Source: an uncultured Eubacteriales bacterium (lineage in GTDB: Bacteria; Bacillota; Clostridia; Christensenellales; UBA1242). Taken from it: a DNA stretch of 64,000 bases. The notes beneath the pieces were generated by a model. It did not search any database, was not told the origin of the DNA, and was given only the letters and a program-made list of their open reading frames with translations. The stretch spans positions 28,869 to 92,868 of the forward strand of contig CARUPR010000007.1 in the NCBI GenBank assembly GCA_949077035.1, read 5' to 3'. Shown here in pieces: positions 33,982 to 42,449 of this stretch. Each line of letters starts with the position of its first letter. Position 1 is the first letter of the stretch. The position numbers were made by a program, and so were the translations under genes.

Positions 33982-34353
33982 TTAATTTGCCTTGATATCC
34001 AATTCATCATCATCGTCATTCCAAGGACCATATTTGCGTCTATCTTCAACTTCTTTTTCCAATTTGCTATGAAACAAACAAAGCTCACTAGCAATCCCGC
34101 CAAAAAAACCTGGCACCAAAGTTCCTATTGCAGCCCCTTTAAGTTTTTCTACTTTTTTGCCTACTTCTTCAGCTTGATTTTCTAAAATTTGAACTTGCTC
34201 TTTAGCTGAAGCCTTGTCAATCTCATCAATAAGACTATGATATTTTGCAGCGGTTGTAAAAGTTCCAATCGCAAATCCTATTCCGACTAAAGCAGAAATC
34301 ACACATAAAGACAAAGCCATTCTATACATTCTTATTTTATTTTTAAGTTTCAT
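33982..34353 (-). CDS. Two-TM family member 6 (short form), behind a poly-C promoter
   Basis: 123 aa. It shares the N-terminal 'MKLKNKIRMYRMAL' and TM1 (about 9-32) but has a shortened coiled middle (about 40-72) without the GKIT or QLP blocks. TM2 is about 75-93 and the tail NDDDDELDIKAN is acidic. AAGGAG precedes the ATG. First gene of a two-gene unit with member 5. Confidence 0.75.
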   Translation of the reverse strand: MKLKNKIRMYRMALSLCVISALVGIGFAIGTFTTAAKYHSLIDEIDKASAKEQVQILENQAEEVGKKVEKLKGAAIGTLVPGFFGGIASELCLFHSKLEKEVEDRRKYGPWNDDDDELDIKAN

Positions 34354-34380
34354 TATAAATCTCCTTATTTTTACTTGGTC

Positions 34381-34408
34381 ATTATATCACGCGGGGGGGG
34401 GATGTCAA
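34381..34408 (-). promoter_or_regulatory. Poly-C-spacer promoter 1 (candidate phase-variable)
   Basis: TTGACA (34408-34403), 16-bp spacer with nine consecutive C (plus-strand G at 34393-34401), TATAAT (34386-34381). The ATG of member 6 is 27 bp downstream. Slippage in the tract would change -35/-10 spacing. Confidence 0.85.
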
Positions 34409-34417
34409 GACCCAATT

Positions 34418-34447
34418 AAAAAAAGGCTTAAATTAATAAACCTTTTT
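34418..34447 (-). terminator. Terminator of the 201-aa gene
   Basis: AAAAGG-TTTA..TAAG-CCTTTT hairpin with T run on the minus strand; the stem is A/T-rich. Confidence 0.5.
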
Positions 34448-34475
34448 TATAACCTATGTTTTTTTAAATAAAATT

Positions 34476-35081
34476 CTATAAAGAATATTCATCTTCATCT
34501 AAATTGTTTTTATCTTTTAAATTGTTTTTATCTTTTTTAATTTCTGCCAAAATTTCGTCAATCTTTGCATTTGTATTGTCATAAAGTGCTTTCAATTGGT
34601 CATACATTTCAAAAGAAACTAAAATATGATAAAAGTATCCACAACTAGCATATGAAACATTTAAAGGTTTTTCAGCCTCTTTATACAATTCAATCTTTTT
34701 GTCGTCCATCATTTTCATATCAAATTCAAAACTTGAAACAATTTCACCAAGCTCTTTAAGTGATAATTCGCCAACATTATTGATATGACTTCCAATATCC
34801 ATACTTAAATTAAAAGGAAGCTTAACCGCTTTTTGAAGGTTGTATATCATAATTTTTTTTCTTTCTATTTCCAGCTCTGGTCTTTCTTTGATAAGCTCTT
34901 CAATAGATTGATAACTCACAAAAGAATCTTCCACGATTCTACAATATTCTTTGTCCTTGACAAAGTTGTCGATATAATATTGTGCAGCCTCTTTATTTGT
35001 AAAAGAAAGACCTCTATACATACTCCCACCAAATGGACCAGCAAAATTATCATGCATTATTTTATAAACAATTGTTTTCAT
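34476..35081 (-). CDS. Hypothetical protein with internal 6-residue repeat
   Basis: 201 aa from the ATG at 35081 (AGGGG 6 nt upstream; the ATG at 35087 is too close). 'GPFGGSMYRGLSFTNKEAAQYYIDNF' at the N terminus and helical regions follow; no TM. Near the C terminus an exact 18-bp tandem duplication (34501-34536) encodes 'KDKNNL' twice. It ends LDEDEYSL, another example of the recurrent acidic terminal motif. The family is not recognised. Confidence 0.72.
   Translation of the reverse strand: MKTIVYKIMHDNFAGPFGGSMYRGLSFTNKEAAQYYIDNFVKDKEYCRIVEDSFVSYQSIEELIKERPELEIERKKIMIYNLQKAVKLPFNLSMDIGSHINNVGELSLKELGEIVSSFEFDMKMMDDKKIELYKEAEKPLNVSYASCGYFYHILVSFEMYDQLKALYDNTNAKIDEILAEIKKDKNNLKDKNNLDEDEYSL
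34501..34536. repeat. Exact 18-bp tandem duplication in a coding region
   Basis: Two adjacent identical 18-bp units (34501-34518, 34519-34536), in frame. Confidence 0.9.
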
Positions 35082-35123
35082 AAACATCCCCTATTTTTCT
35101 ATTTAAATACTACTATATTGAAA

Positions 35124-35579
35124 TTAAATCCAATCATCAATTTCATCTGGCTCACGTGTTTTAATACTACTGCTAATGTAAGCAGCAGTGCCAAGACTGG
35201 CAATTGCACCAAGAGCCAAACCTGAAGAAACCCCAGTAAGACTTTTAGTCGCCACATCGCTGACATGCAACTTGTCTTCAACCTCAGCTCTTTCAGCGGC
35301 AGGCAATTGTTTGATATATCCGTCAAAAATTTCTTCTTTATATTTATTGTATTGATGTTTTGTAATCTTGCCCTCATCACGACTCTGATTATATTCTTCT
35401 ATCACTTTATTATAATAGTCTATATATTCTTGACTCTGGGTAATTTCTAGTTTGTTTTTATCTTCCATAGCAGAACCATAAGCAAGTCTTGCCACAAAAC
35501 CAAAAATAGCGCCAACAGTCATAATAGCACAAGCTATCATAGCTATTGAATAAACTTTAAATTTATTTTTTAATATCAT
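35124..35579 (-). CDS. Two-TM family member 7
   Basis: 151 aa. TM1 is about 9-32. The centre is 'SQEYIDYYNKVIEEYNQSRD' / 'EGKITKHQYNKYKEEI', then 'GYIKQLPAAERAEVEDKL', a nearly consensus core of the family. TM2 is about 113-133 and the tail is TREPDEIDDWI. Promoter TTGATT-17-TATAAT. Confidence 0.8.
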   Translation of the reverse strand: MILKNKFKVYSIAMIACAIMTVGAIFGFVARLAYGSAMEDKNKLEITQSQEYIDYYNKVIEEYNQSRDEGKITKHQYNKYKEEIFDGYIKQLPAAERAEVEDKLHVSDVATKSLTGVSSGLALGAIASLGTAAYISSSIKTREPDEIDDWI

Positions 35580-35643
35580 ATTCCCCTTTTTTTCTGCAAC
35601 CTTAATTTTACATAATAAACAATGTAAAACCTTTCTTTATATA

Positions 35644-35672
35644 ATTATATCACACCGCCCATAATTAATCAA
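35644..35672 (-). promoter_or_regulatory. Promoter of member 7
   Basis: TTGATT (35672-35667), 17-bp spacer, TATAAT (35649-35644). Confidence 0.65.
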
Positions 35673-35811
35673 TAGTTTTTTATTTATTTTCTTTTATAAT
35701 CAGCCTTCACACCAAAACAAAAAATATAATGATATTTTCTTTATAAAAATCAACACACACCTTTCAATCAGTTTTTTTTGAAACAAATGATAAAAATTTA
35801 TGATAAAACTA

Positions 35812-35840
35812 TTGAAAGCACTTTGATTCTATGATATAAT
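35812..35840 (+). promoter_or_regulatory. Promoter of the 150-aa plus-strand gene
   Basis: TTGAAA (35812-35817), 17-bp spacer, TATAAT (35835-35840); AGGAG follows before the ATG. Confidence 0.75.
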
Positions 35841-35864
35841 ATTTTTATATGAGGAGAAAATAAA

Positions 35865-36317
35865 ATGAAAAAGTTTTTAACTAAGCAGCTTTATATTAAG
35901 TGCTTTTATGGAAATGAATTTGATAAAAGCGAAGATAAATTTTTGATTGGATTTTTAAATAAAGAAGGCAGTAAATTAAAAGACGCCATAACAGGTCAGA
36001 TTGTGGAAGATATATACTTTATTTCTATTAAAAACTCGAGATTTTTGAAAACGAGAATTTTTTCTTTGATGACAGATGGCTGTTCAGAAATTCAAACTAA
36101 TTTTCAATATGTTAAAGCTGAAATAATATCATCAATTTTATTAGAAGATATTGTAAACGAAAAGCAATTAGCCAAAATTAAAAAGTCTATGAATAAAGAA
36201 ATTGTTAAAAGTCATAAAAAAATAGAAAAGTATCTTGAAGCTAAAAGAGAAGAAGCAGAAGAAAAAAAGAAAGACTTAGAGCAGTATTCTATAGATGAAT
36301 CTGAAAGAGATTTTTAA
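35865..36317 (+). CDS. Hypothetical protein
   Basis: 150 aa, not recognised. Residues 1-90 are mixed alpha/beta ('KCFYGNEFDKSEDKFLIGFL'). Residues 100-145 are a Lys/Glu-rich coiled coil ending SIDESERDF. No TM. It is one of the few plus-strand genes in the family cluster, with its own promoter and terminator. Confidence 0.72.
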   Translation: MKKFLTKQLYIKCFYGNEFDKSEDKFLIGFLNKEGSKLKDAITGQIVEDIYFISIKNSRFLKTRIFSLMTDGCSEIQTNFQYVKAEIISSILLEDIVNEKQLAKIKKSMNKEIVKSHKKIEKYLEAKREEAEEKKKDLEQYSIDESERDF

Positions 36318-36332
36318 TATATAAATGATTTA

Positions 36333-36382
36333 AAAAAAACTGATATTGTAAATCCTTAGGGATAAATTTATCAGTTTTTTTA
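36333..36382 (+). terminator. Terminator of the 150-aa gene
   Basis: Stem AAAAACTGATA / TATCAGTTTTT with a long loop and T run. Confidence 0.75.
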
Positions 36383-36488
36383 TTTTTATATTATATTGGC
36401 TGTTTTAAAGTTTGGCAAACCTTTCAGAATTTTATAAAACACTTTCAAAAACTTTCAAACCTTTTAAAAAATTCAAAATTTTTCGACT

Positions 36489-36926
36489 TTATAAAATGCT
36501 TTCAGCTTCTTTCTCAATTATTGCAATATCTTTCTTTTCTCTTTTTGCTTTAATCTTTCTTTTATTCTTTCCTTTGTTTTTTCTCTTCCTATCATCGTCC
36601 ATGTCCTCTGTCAAAATTCCAGCTACAGCGCAAGCTCCGCCTGCAACTAAAGAGGCAGAAGCCACCCTTACAGAAGAAACAAGTGCGGTTGACAACTGGC
36701 TGCTGGTTTTCATATTAGGAAGCATTTTTTCAACAAATTCATCCATGGTTATATTGTCTTCCGCTTCAATCTGGTCAAGTTCTGCATTCTTTTTAATAAG
36801 ATTGTTTGTATAGGCAATTCCGCATCCAAGAAAAGCAAAAGCAGAAATCACTGTCATCAGCGCCCCCACCATTGCCATCTTAAAATATCTTCCACTTTTA
36901 AGTGTCATATGTTTTTCGTTTTTCAT
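36489..36926 (-). CDS. Two-TM family member 8 (divergent, basic tail)
   Basis: 145 aa. 'MTLKSGRYFKMAMVGAL' is the family N terminus (after five residues), TM1 is about 18-39. The middle is short ('AEDNITMDEFVEKML') and lacks the QLP block. TM2 is about 78-101, followed by DMDDDRKRK and a strongly basic stretch instead of the usual acidic tail. A possible later start is the Met before TLKSG. Confidence 0.65.
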   Translation of the reverse strand: MKNEKHMTLKSGRYFKMAMVGALMTVISAFAFLGCGIAYTNNLIKKNAELDQIEAEDNITMDEFVEKMLPNMKTSSQLSTALVSSVRVASASLVAGGACAVAGILTEDMDDDRKRKNKGKNKRKIKAKREKKDIAIIEKEAESIL

Positions 36927-37137
36927 TTTTCAGCCAACCTCTCTTTTATTTATTAAAAATCACCTTTTTTGTTTCTGAGTGTTTTATTCTTTTTAACTTC
37001 GTTTGCAAAGAAAACACTTTATTCAGTATTTCTTGACTTTTTAAAAAAGCACTTTATTCACATCTGTCTTGAATTTTTAAATTACTTTATCTTTATTGAA
37101 TTTATAAATAAGTCACTTTATTCACTGACTTTCTAAA
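36927..37137. repeat. Degenerate tandem repeat with CACTTTATTCA core
   Basis: At least three imperfect units beginning CACTTTATTCA (near 37014, 37050 and 37112) with TTCTTGACTTTTTAAA-like continuations. No gene is present. Confidence 0.55.
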
Positions 37138-37173
37138 TAAAACTCTCATAAAAATATTTACGAGAGCTTTTTT
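37138..37173 (-). terminator. Terminator of member 9
   Basis: Stem AGCTCTCGT / ATGAGAGTT around an A/T loop, T-rich tail on the minus strand. Confidence 0.65.
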
Positions 37174-37176
37174 TAT

Positions 37177-37608
37177 TTATTCATTCACACCTATCATAGC
37201 AACAACAACATCTGCTATGCCAATTGCGATTCCTATGCAAGACAATGTTAATCCGGCACAATTAAACTTTTTTCGTGTATCTTTTGCAGGCTTAAGCTTT
37301 TCTTCATAATAAGCCTTTTCATTTTCAGGCAACTGTTTGATATATCCGTAAGCGTCAAGCTCTTTTTCTAGTTGGTTAAACCTGCTCTTAGTAATTTTTC
37401 CATCAGCCAAAGCTTGAGTATACTCACTTATATTTCTTTTATAATATTCTTGATACTCCACTGTCTGATAAATTGGTTCATAAACTTCCGCTTTCATTTT
37501 TTCGTATTTTGCCGCACCACCAATCACAGTAAACAATCCAGAAAATGATACAATAGTGGTTGCAATAAAACCTAAAACACATAACTCAAATTTTTTTAAA
37601 ACTCCCAT
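37177..37608 (-). CDS. Two-TM family member 9
   Basis: 143 aa. TM1 is about 8-29. The centre is 'TVEYQEYYKRNISEYTQALA' / 'DGKITKSRFNQLEKEL', then 'GYIKQLPENEKAYYEEKLKPAKD'. TM2 is about 119-139 and it stops almost immediately after (MIGVNE), so it lacks the acidic tail. Very similar to member 10. Shine-Dalgarno AGAGGAG. Confidence 0.8.
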   Translation of the reverse strand: MGVLKKFELCVLGFIATTIVSFSGLFTVIGGAAKYEKMKAEVYEPIYQTVEYQEYYKRNISEYTQALADGKITKSRFNQLEKELDAYGYIKQLPENEKAYYEEKLKPAKDTRKKFNCAGLTLSCIGIAIGIADVVVAMIGVNE

Positions 37609-37629
37609 CTCAGGCTCCTCTTATTTGTC

Positions 37630-37658
37630 ATTGTATCATAGAAAGAAAGGTCAGTCAA
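37630..37658 (-). promoter_or_regulatory. Promoter of member 9
   Basis: TTGACT (37658-37653), 17-bp spacer, TACAAT (37635-37630). Confidence 0.7.
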
Positions 37659-37867
37659 TACTCAAACAAAAAAAATTATTAAAAAGATTGTATATTTCGC
37701 CCATCCAATTAATAATTTTTATTGCCAAATTTATATAATTTTTGATAAATATTTTTTATCTTTATCCTTCTTGCCTTTGTTATGAAATTCAATCGGCATC
37801 AATCAAATTTGCAATCAATGCTATCAAAACGTTTTAAAACTTTCTCTTTCACAAACAAATACATCTG

Positions 37868-38374
37868 TTAATCCTCAGATTCGCTCAGCTCATCTTTATC
37901 AGTTTTTTCTGAACTTTCTTCTTCTACTATTTCAATTTCTCTCCTGCTGCCAAGTATACCCAAGTATACAAAAAGCACTCCAAGTCCAATTCCATCCAAT
38001 GTTAAGCCAGCAGCCAAAGTCTTTTTTTCTAAATCTTTTGCAGGTTTAAGCTTTTCTTCATAATCAGCCCTTTCATTTTCAGGCAACTGTTTGATAAATC
38101 CTTCGGCATCAAGCTTTCTTTCTAAATCATAAAACTCGTTTTTGGTGATTTTTTTATCAACAAAATCTTGAGTATAATCACCCATATTTCTTTTATAATA
38201 TTCTTGATATGCCATTGTCTCATAAATTGGCTCATAAATTTCTGCTTTCATATTGTTAGATTTTATTTCACCACCAAGTAAAGTAAAAACACCAGCAACA
38301 CCTACAATAGTGCTTGCAACCATTCCTAAAATGAATAATTTATAACTTTTTAATGTCATTCTCAAATTTCTCAT
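37868..38374 (-). CDS. Two-TM family member 10
   Basis: 168 aa. After 'MRNLRMTLKSYKLF', TM1 is about 14-33. The centre is 'TMAYQEYYKRNMGDYTQDFV' / 'DKKITKNEFYDLERKL', then 'GFIKQLPENERADYEEKLKPAKD'. TM2 is about 128-146, with a 25-residue Glu/Ser tail TDKDELSESED. Paralogue of member 9, from which it differs mainly by the added tail. Confidence 0.8.
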   Translation of the reverse strand: MRNLRMTLKSYKLFILGMVASTIVGVAGVFTLLGGEIKSNNMKAEIYEPIYETMAYQEYYKRNMGDYTQDFVDKKITKNEFYDLERKLDAEGFIKQLPENERADYEEKLKPAKDLEKKTLAAGLTLDGIGLGVLFVYLGILGSRREIEIVEEESSEKTDKDELSESED

Positions 38375-38482
38375 AATTAATTTCCTTTTATATTTAAATT
38401 TTTGTTTGTTTTAATTTTTTACAGCTTTTATCAATTTTTATTAATTTCTTATTAATAGTTATCAATGGTTCTATTAAAAATA

Positions 38483-38998
38483 TTATAAACATTCCATTTC
38501 TTCAATATTTTCCTTTTCTTCTGGCACAGCAAATAAACCCTCAAATCTTTTTCTAGCTTCATTCAATTCTTCTGTAGATTCAAGGTCTTTTTGTTTAAGT
38601 TTTGAAAAGAAAAATCCTATTGTCCCAGCAATAATTAAGCTCGCGCCACTAAAAAACAACTTAAGATAATTGTTGTAATGTGGTCTTACTTGATTATCAA
38701 ACTGCACTCTTTCAGCTGGTGGCAATTGTTTGACATATTCCTTAGCAGTCAACATCCTTTTATAATTATCAAATTGTTTTTGTGTAATATTCCCCTTTTC
38801 CAACTCTTTAGCATACTGCTCAACACTGTCATTATAATATTCTACAAATTCATTTGTTTGCTCAATATTATCATAAACTTGATTCCAACCCATTGTTGGT
38901 GCAATGGTAGATAAAACCAGCCCACTCCCTGCAAGCACCATCACAGCGCAAGAAATTGAACACATTGCATACATCTTAATCTTATTTTTAAGTTTCAT
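38483..38998 (-). CDS. Two-TM family member 11, behind a poly-C promoter
   Basis: 171 aa. 'MKLKNKIKMYAMCSI' leads into TM1 (about 10-33). The centre is 'TNEFVEYYNDSVEQYAKELE' / 'KGNITQKQFDNYKRML', then 'EYVKQLPPAERVQFDNQVRP'. TM2 is about 113-132, with a 38-residue acidic tail. A GGGG-type site precedes the ATG. Its expression is expected to depend on the poly-C tract at 39035-39042. Confidence 0.8.
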   Translation of the reverse strand: MKLKNKIKMYAMCSISCAVMVLAGSGLVLSTIAPTMGWNQVYDNIEQTNEFVEYYNDSVEQYAKELEKGNITQKQFDNYKRMLTAKEYVKQLPPAERVQFDNQVRPHYNNYLKLFFSGASLIIAGTIGFFFSKLKQKDLESTEELNEARKRFEGLFAVPEEKENIEEMECL

Positions 38999-39021
38999 AA
39001 ATATTCCCCTTTTTCAAGGTC

Positions 39022-39049
39022 ATTATAACATACCGGGGGGGGTAGTCAA
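39022..39049 (-). promoter_or_regulatory. Poly-C-spacer promoter 2 (candidate phase-variable)
   Basis: TTGACT (39049-39044), 16-bp spacer with eight C (plus-strand G at 39035-39042), TATAAT (39027-39022), preceded by GGGTA. The tract is 8 C and not 9, but the extra flanking G keeps the 16-bp spacing. Confidence 0.85.
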
Positions 39050-39228
39050 TACCCTTTTGAAAAAAATTTCACCATAAAAAAAAGGTTTTTATTCATAAGA
39101 TTTTTTATAATTAAACTCTAAAATCTTATTTAATTTTTCAATAAAAGCAGGCTCTCATTTCTTGCCTATCTATCCTACCTTCCCTAAAAAACTTACTTTA
39201 CTTTTGCCCTTTTTATCCTTCTAAACAA

Positions 39229-39258
39229 AAAAAATAAAGCCCCTTTTGGGACTTTATC
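39229..39258 (-). terminator. Terminator after the truncated family copy
   Basis: Stem AAAGCCCC/GGGACTTT (39237-39256), loop TTTT, T run on the minus strand. Confidence 0.75.
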
Positions 39259-39266
39259 AAATTGAC

Positions 39267-39630
39267 TTATGCCATTTCCTTTTCTTTTTCCTTCTCTTCC
39301 TCTTCCTTCACATTGTCATATTGTTCGCCAGCGACCAACAACATTGTAAGACCTGCCAAACCTATACCGCCACCGCTATAGCCACACTTCTTCTCAAAAT
39401 CTTTTGCAGGTTTTAATTTTTCATTCAATTCTTTTCTTTCCTCTTTTGACATATACTTGACATAACCTTCCGCCGAAATTTTTTCTTCATAAATTTTATA
39501 ATCGCTGAAAGATATTTTGCCTTCGCTGTAAGCCTGATAATATTCACTTTCCATCATATCATAATACTTTTGATAAGCTTCAGTTTGCTCAACTTCTTGA
39601 TATTTAAAATTTAATTTTTTATAAAACCAA
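39267..39630 (-). pseudogene. 5'-truncated two-TM family copy (member 12)
   Basis: The frame reads 'KYQEVEQTEAYQKYYDMMES' / 'EGKISFSDYKIYEEKI', then 'GYVKYMSKEERKELNEKLKPAKDFEKK', TM2 and an acidic 'EEEEKEKEKEMA' tail, a clear family match. The open frame runs upstream with no start codon or TM1 until it meets the radC stop at 39639. The 5' part has been lost, apparently by deletion or insertion against radC. An ATG at 39557 could start a 96-aa product, but no good ribosome site is seen. Confidence 0.75.
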
Positions 39631-39638
39631 AAATCTAT

Positions 39639-40394
39639 TTAAAACCTATCAGCACCCTTTTTATTTAAGAGGGTAACAATATCAATATATTTATCATTTT
39701 TGCCAAAAACCCGTTTCATGGTTTTGTCATGCATACTATAAATGCCATCTTCACCAACAATAAAATTATCACGCAACTCGCAACCACTAAACTCAAATTT
39801 ATTTTTCAGGTCTTTTGCAGACATATTATCCTGCTGTGAAGGAAGACATGAGCCACCAGGGTGATTATGAGCGATATAAACTATAGGCACTTTATATGTA
39901 TTGACAAAATTGCTTATCTCTCTAATTTCAATACCAACCATTTTCAAAGTTCCTCGAGCTAGACACCTGTCAGCAACATAATCGCCACGACTATTAAAGC
40001 CAAAAACATAAAGTTCTTCAACATCTTTATATCGCATAATACTTTCAGCATAATCATAGATATCACCAAAGGTGCTTAAACCATCTTCCTTATTTGCTTT
40101 AGAAGAGGTATAAATATTAAATATTTCTGTAAGAGCTTTTATCTTTTTAGCAGAGGTTTCTCCCATTCCTTTCACCGTTTTTAAATCATCAAGCGAAGCA
40201 TCAAGGACAGTTGAAATGTTTTTAAATTTATCAAGTAATCTGTGTGCCAAAGGATTTACATCTCCACGTGGGAAGATGTAGCATAAAATAAATTCCATGA
40301 CTTGAATTTTACTCAAACCATACAGCCCTACATTATGGACAGTATCTAAAAGTCTTTCTCTATGTCCATAATGGACATTTTTGTCATCACTCAT
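39639..40394 (-). CDS. radC: RadC-family JAB/MPN domain protein
   Basis: 251 aa. The N-terminal helix-hairpin-helix region includes 'LKTVKGMGETSAKKIKAL' near residue 70. The JAMM metalloprotease-like motif 'AHNHPGGSCLPSQQD' (about residues 180-194) carries the His-x-His and Asp ligands, with Glu in 'EELYVFGF'. This is the standard RadC organisation of about 225-250 aa. Despite its name, the role in repair is unproven. GGAGG precedes the ATG. Its stop codon abuts a truncated two-TM family copy. Confidence 0.92.
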   Translation of the reverse strand: MSDDKNVHYGHRERLLDTVHNVGLYGLSKIQVMEFILCYIFPRGDVNPLAHRLLDKFKNISTVLDASLDDLKTVKGMGETSAKKIKALTEIFNIYTSSKANKEDGLSTFGDIYDYAESIMRYKDVEELYVFGFNSRGDYVADRCLARGTLKMVGIEIREISNFVNTYKVPIVYIAHNHPGGSCLPSQQDNMSAKDLKNKFEFSGCELRDNFIVGEDGIYSMHDKTMKRVFGKNDKYIDIVTLLNKKGADRF

Positions 40395-40487
40395 TCTTCC
40401 TCCGTTGTAAATTAAAATAGTGAAAATAAGGGACTTTAATCATAATTTTTTTTGCTATATCCTGTATTTAAAACTTTGCGTAAAAGT

Positions 40488-41372
40488 TTAATTTAAAGTT
40501 CTGTCACCCCTGCTTTCAACTTTCTTCCCCCTCTTTTTTATCAAATAATCAATGGCAATGCAAACGATAATAGCTAGTGCCATGATAGCAAGAGGTATTG
40601 TTATCCCCAAAAGATACCACCAACCAGGGTATATGAAATTTAAAGTGATATTAAAACTTGTCTTCTTATTTTCATTTCTGACCTTGCAGATGTGACTATA
40701 AAAACCATCACTCGCAATAAAATAATCGCCATTAGAATTTGCCCTTCTCACCTTTGAAGAAAATTCAATAAAAAAATTAGGTTGAAAGTTTTGTTTCAGT
40801 TTTTCCTCAAAGCTCATCCCTTTTGCACAATCGTATATCCCATTTAAAAAATTTTCATCTTTTACCTTTTCAAAGATTTTAGAAGAAAAATTAAATTTAA
40901 GTATGGTCATTAAAAAATTATCATTTTTGTGAAAACTTACTTGGTCACAATAATAATCAAAAGCAACTATGGAAGGGAATATAATCTGATATGAAATGCT
41001 GTCATTTTCCATCCACTCAGGCTTTTCAATTTTATATGAGTACTTGTCATCTTGTCTATTTTCTTCAAACTCTTGAATCTGTCCGGTCAAGCTTTCATCC
41101 ATCATTGACTTAATCTTTTCCTTAAAGATGTCAAGCTCATTTTCATTTGAGGCAAAACTTTTTGCATTAATATTAAGATTTAAGCCAAAGGCCACATTCG
41201 CTTTTTCATCTATTTTTATTTGATATGATATATAATTATCTGGCAGCTTTTCATTTCTATAAAATGGTGAGCCGAAATAATTATTAAATACCAACATACC
41301 TAACATAGCAAACAAACCAATAAGCACTGATATAGTAATAATAGCCAGTTTTTTCAATGTTGATTTTTCCAT
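40488..41372 (-). CDS. Hypothetical two-TM envelope protein
   Basis: 294 aa. An N-terminal TM (about 9-30) is followed by about 225 residues of beta-rich extracytoplasmic domain and a second TM (about 253-278), ending in a basic tail (KKRGKKVESRGD). The family is not recognised. It is 19 bp after tpiA and probably co-transcribed with it. It does not share the GKIT/QLP motifs of the small two-TM family. Confidence 0.72.
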   Translation of the reverse strand: MEKSTLKKLAIITISVLIGLFAMLGMLVFNNYFGSPFYRNEKLPDNYISYQIKIDEKANVAFGLNLNINAKSFASNENELDIFKEKIKSMMDESLTGQIQEFEENRQDDKYSYKIEKPEWMENDSISYQIIFPSIVAFDYYCDQVSFHKNDNFLMTILKFNFSSKIFEKVKDENFLNGIYDCAKGMSFEEKLKQNFQPNFFIEFSSKVRRANSNGDYFIASDGFYSHICKVRNENKKTSFNITLNFIYPGWWYLLGITIPLAIMALAIIVCIAIDYLIKKRGKKVESRGDRTLN

Positions 41373-41391
41373 ATAAACCTCAAGTAAATTT

Positions 41392-42138
41392 TTAAGCTTT
41401 TACATCCTTAATCAATTGACTAAAATTGATTGCATCAAGGCAGGCTCCGCCAATAAGCAAACCATTCACCTCTTTTATCTTGGCTATGCTAGAACAATTT
41501 TTGTTGTCAACACTTCCGCCATAAAGAATCTCTATCTTTTGGGCAGCTTTGTCAGAAAAATCATTTGCTATCACCTTTCTTATCGCCTTTATAGAAGCTT
41601 CAATTTCTTTTGAAAGAGGGGTTTTTCCGCTGCCAATAGCCCATACAGGCTCATATGCGATTATGATATTTTCAAGCTCATTTTCATAAAGCCCTTTAAG
41701 ACCATCTTCAATCTGAGTTTTTAAAGTTTCAAAAGTTTTCAAAAGGTTTTTTTCTGCCAAACTTTCACCCACGCAAAATACAACCTTCAATCTGTTTTTA
41801 AGGGCAATTTTAATTTTTTTGTTTATTGACTTTGCATTTTCTTTATATTTTGCACGTCTTTCACTATGCCCAACGATAACATATCCTGCCCCACAATCAT
41901 GAAGCATTTCTCCGCTGATTTCGCCTGTGTTTTTGCCTGCTTCTTCATCACAAAGGTTTTGAGCCCCAAGCATAATGCCACTTCCTTCAAGCAAAAATTT
42001 TGCTGTTGTAAGAGAGGTATAAGGCAAACACAAAATGGTCTCATGTTTGCCCTGTTCATATCTAGGCAAAAGCTTCATAATATAATCTTTGACCTGAGTG
42101 TTTGTCTTATTCATTTTTATATTTCCAATAATAATCAT
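41392..42138 (-). CDS. tpiA: Triosephosphate isomerase
   Basis: 248 aa (usual about 250). 'GNIKMNKT' holds the catalytic Lys (K8; most enzymes have GNWKMN, here Ile replaces Trp). 'VIVGHSERR' carries the electrophilic His, 'AYEPVWAIGSGKT' the catalytic Glu (about E162) and the flexible loop, and 'YGGSV' the phosphate site. Interconverts DHAP and glyceraldehyde-3-phosphate in the cytoplasm. GGAGG precedes the ATG. It follows pgk on the same strand after a 311-bp gap. Confidence 0.97.
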   Translation of the reverse strand: MIIIGNIKMNKTNTQVKDYIMKLLPRYEQGKHETILCLPYTSLTTAKFLLEGSGIMLGAQNLCDEEAGKNTGEISGEMLHDCGAGYVIVGHSERRAKYKENAKSINKKIKIALKNRLKVVFCVGESLAEKNLLKTFETLKTQIEDGLKGLYENELENIIIAYEPVWAIGSGKTPLSKEIEASIKAIRKVIANDFSDKAAQKIEILYGGSVDNKNCSSIAKIKEVNGLLIGGACLDAINFSQLIKDVKA

Positions 42139-42449
42139 ATTTCCCTCCAGATTGAATGATTTTTAAATGGGTTTTTTGTTTGACTTTCTTTTTTGTTGAG
42201 AATTCTGAAATATTCATTGCTGGTTGATTTTTAAGTGCTTTCAGATTTTTCTTTTTTTGTTTTAAAAACTTTTTTGTCAAAATTGTCTTTGCTGCAATCC
42301 CTTTTTCTAATGATTTTAAAATCTTTATATCATCATTTTTTGTTTATTTTAAAAAACTTATTATCATCTCATATTGTTTGTCGATTTTAAGTTTTTCAAC
42401 TCTTTTTCTGTTTTTTAAATCTTTTATTCTGATTTATTTCAAATGATTA
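42139..42449. other. T-rich gap between pgk and tpiA
   Basis: 311 bp, T-rich on the plus strand, with no open frame, clear hairpin or promoter that I can defend. Confidence 0.5.
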
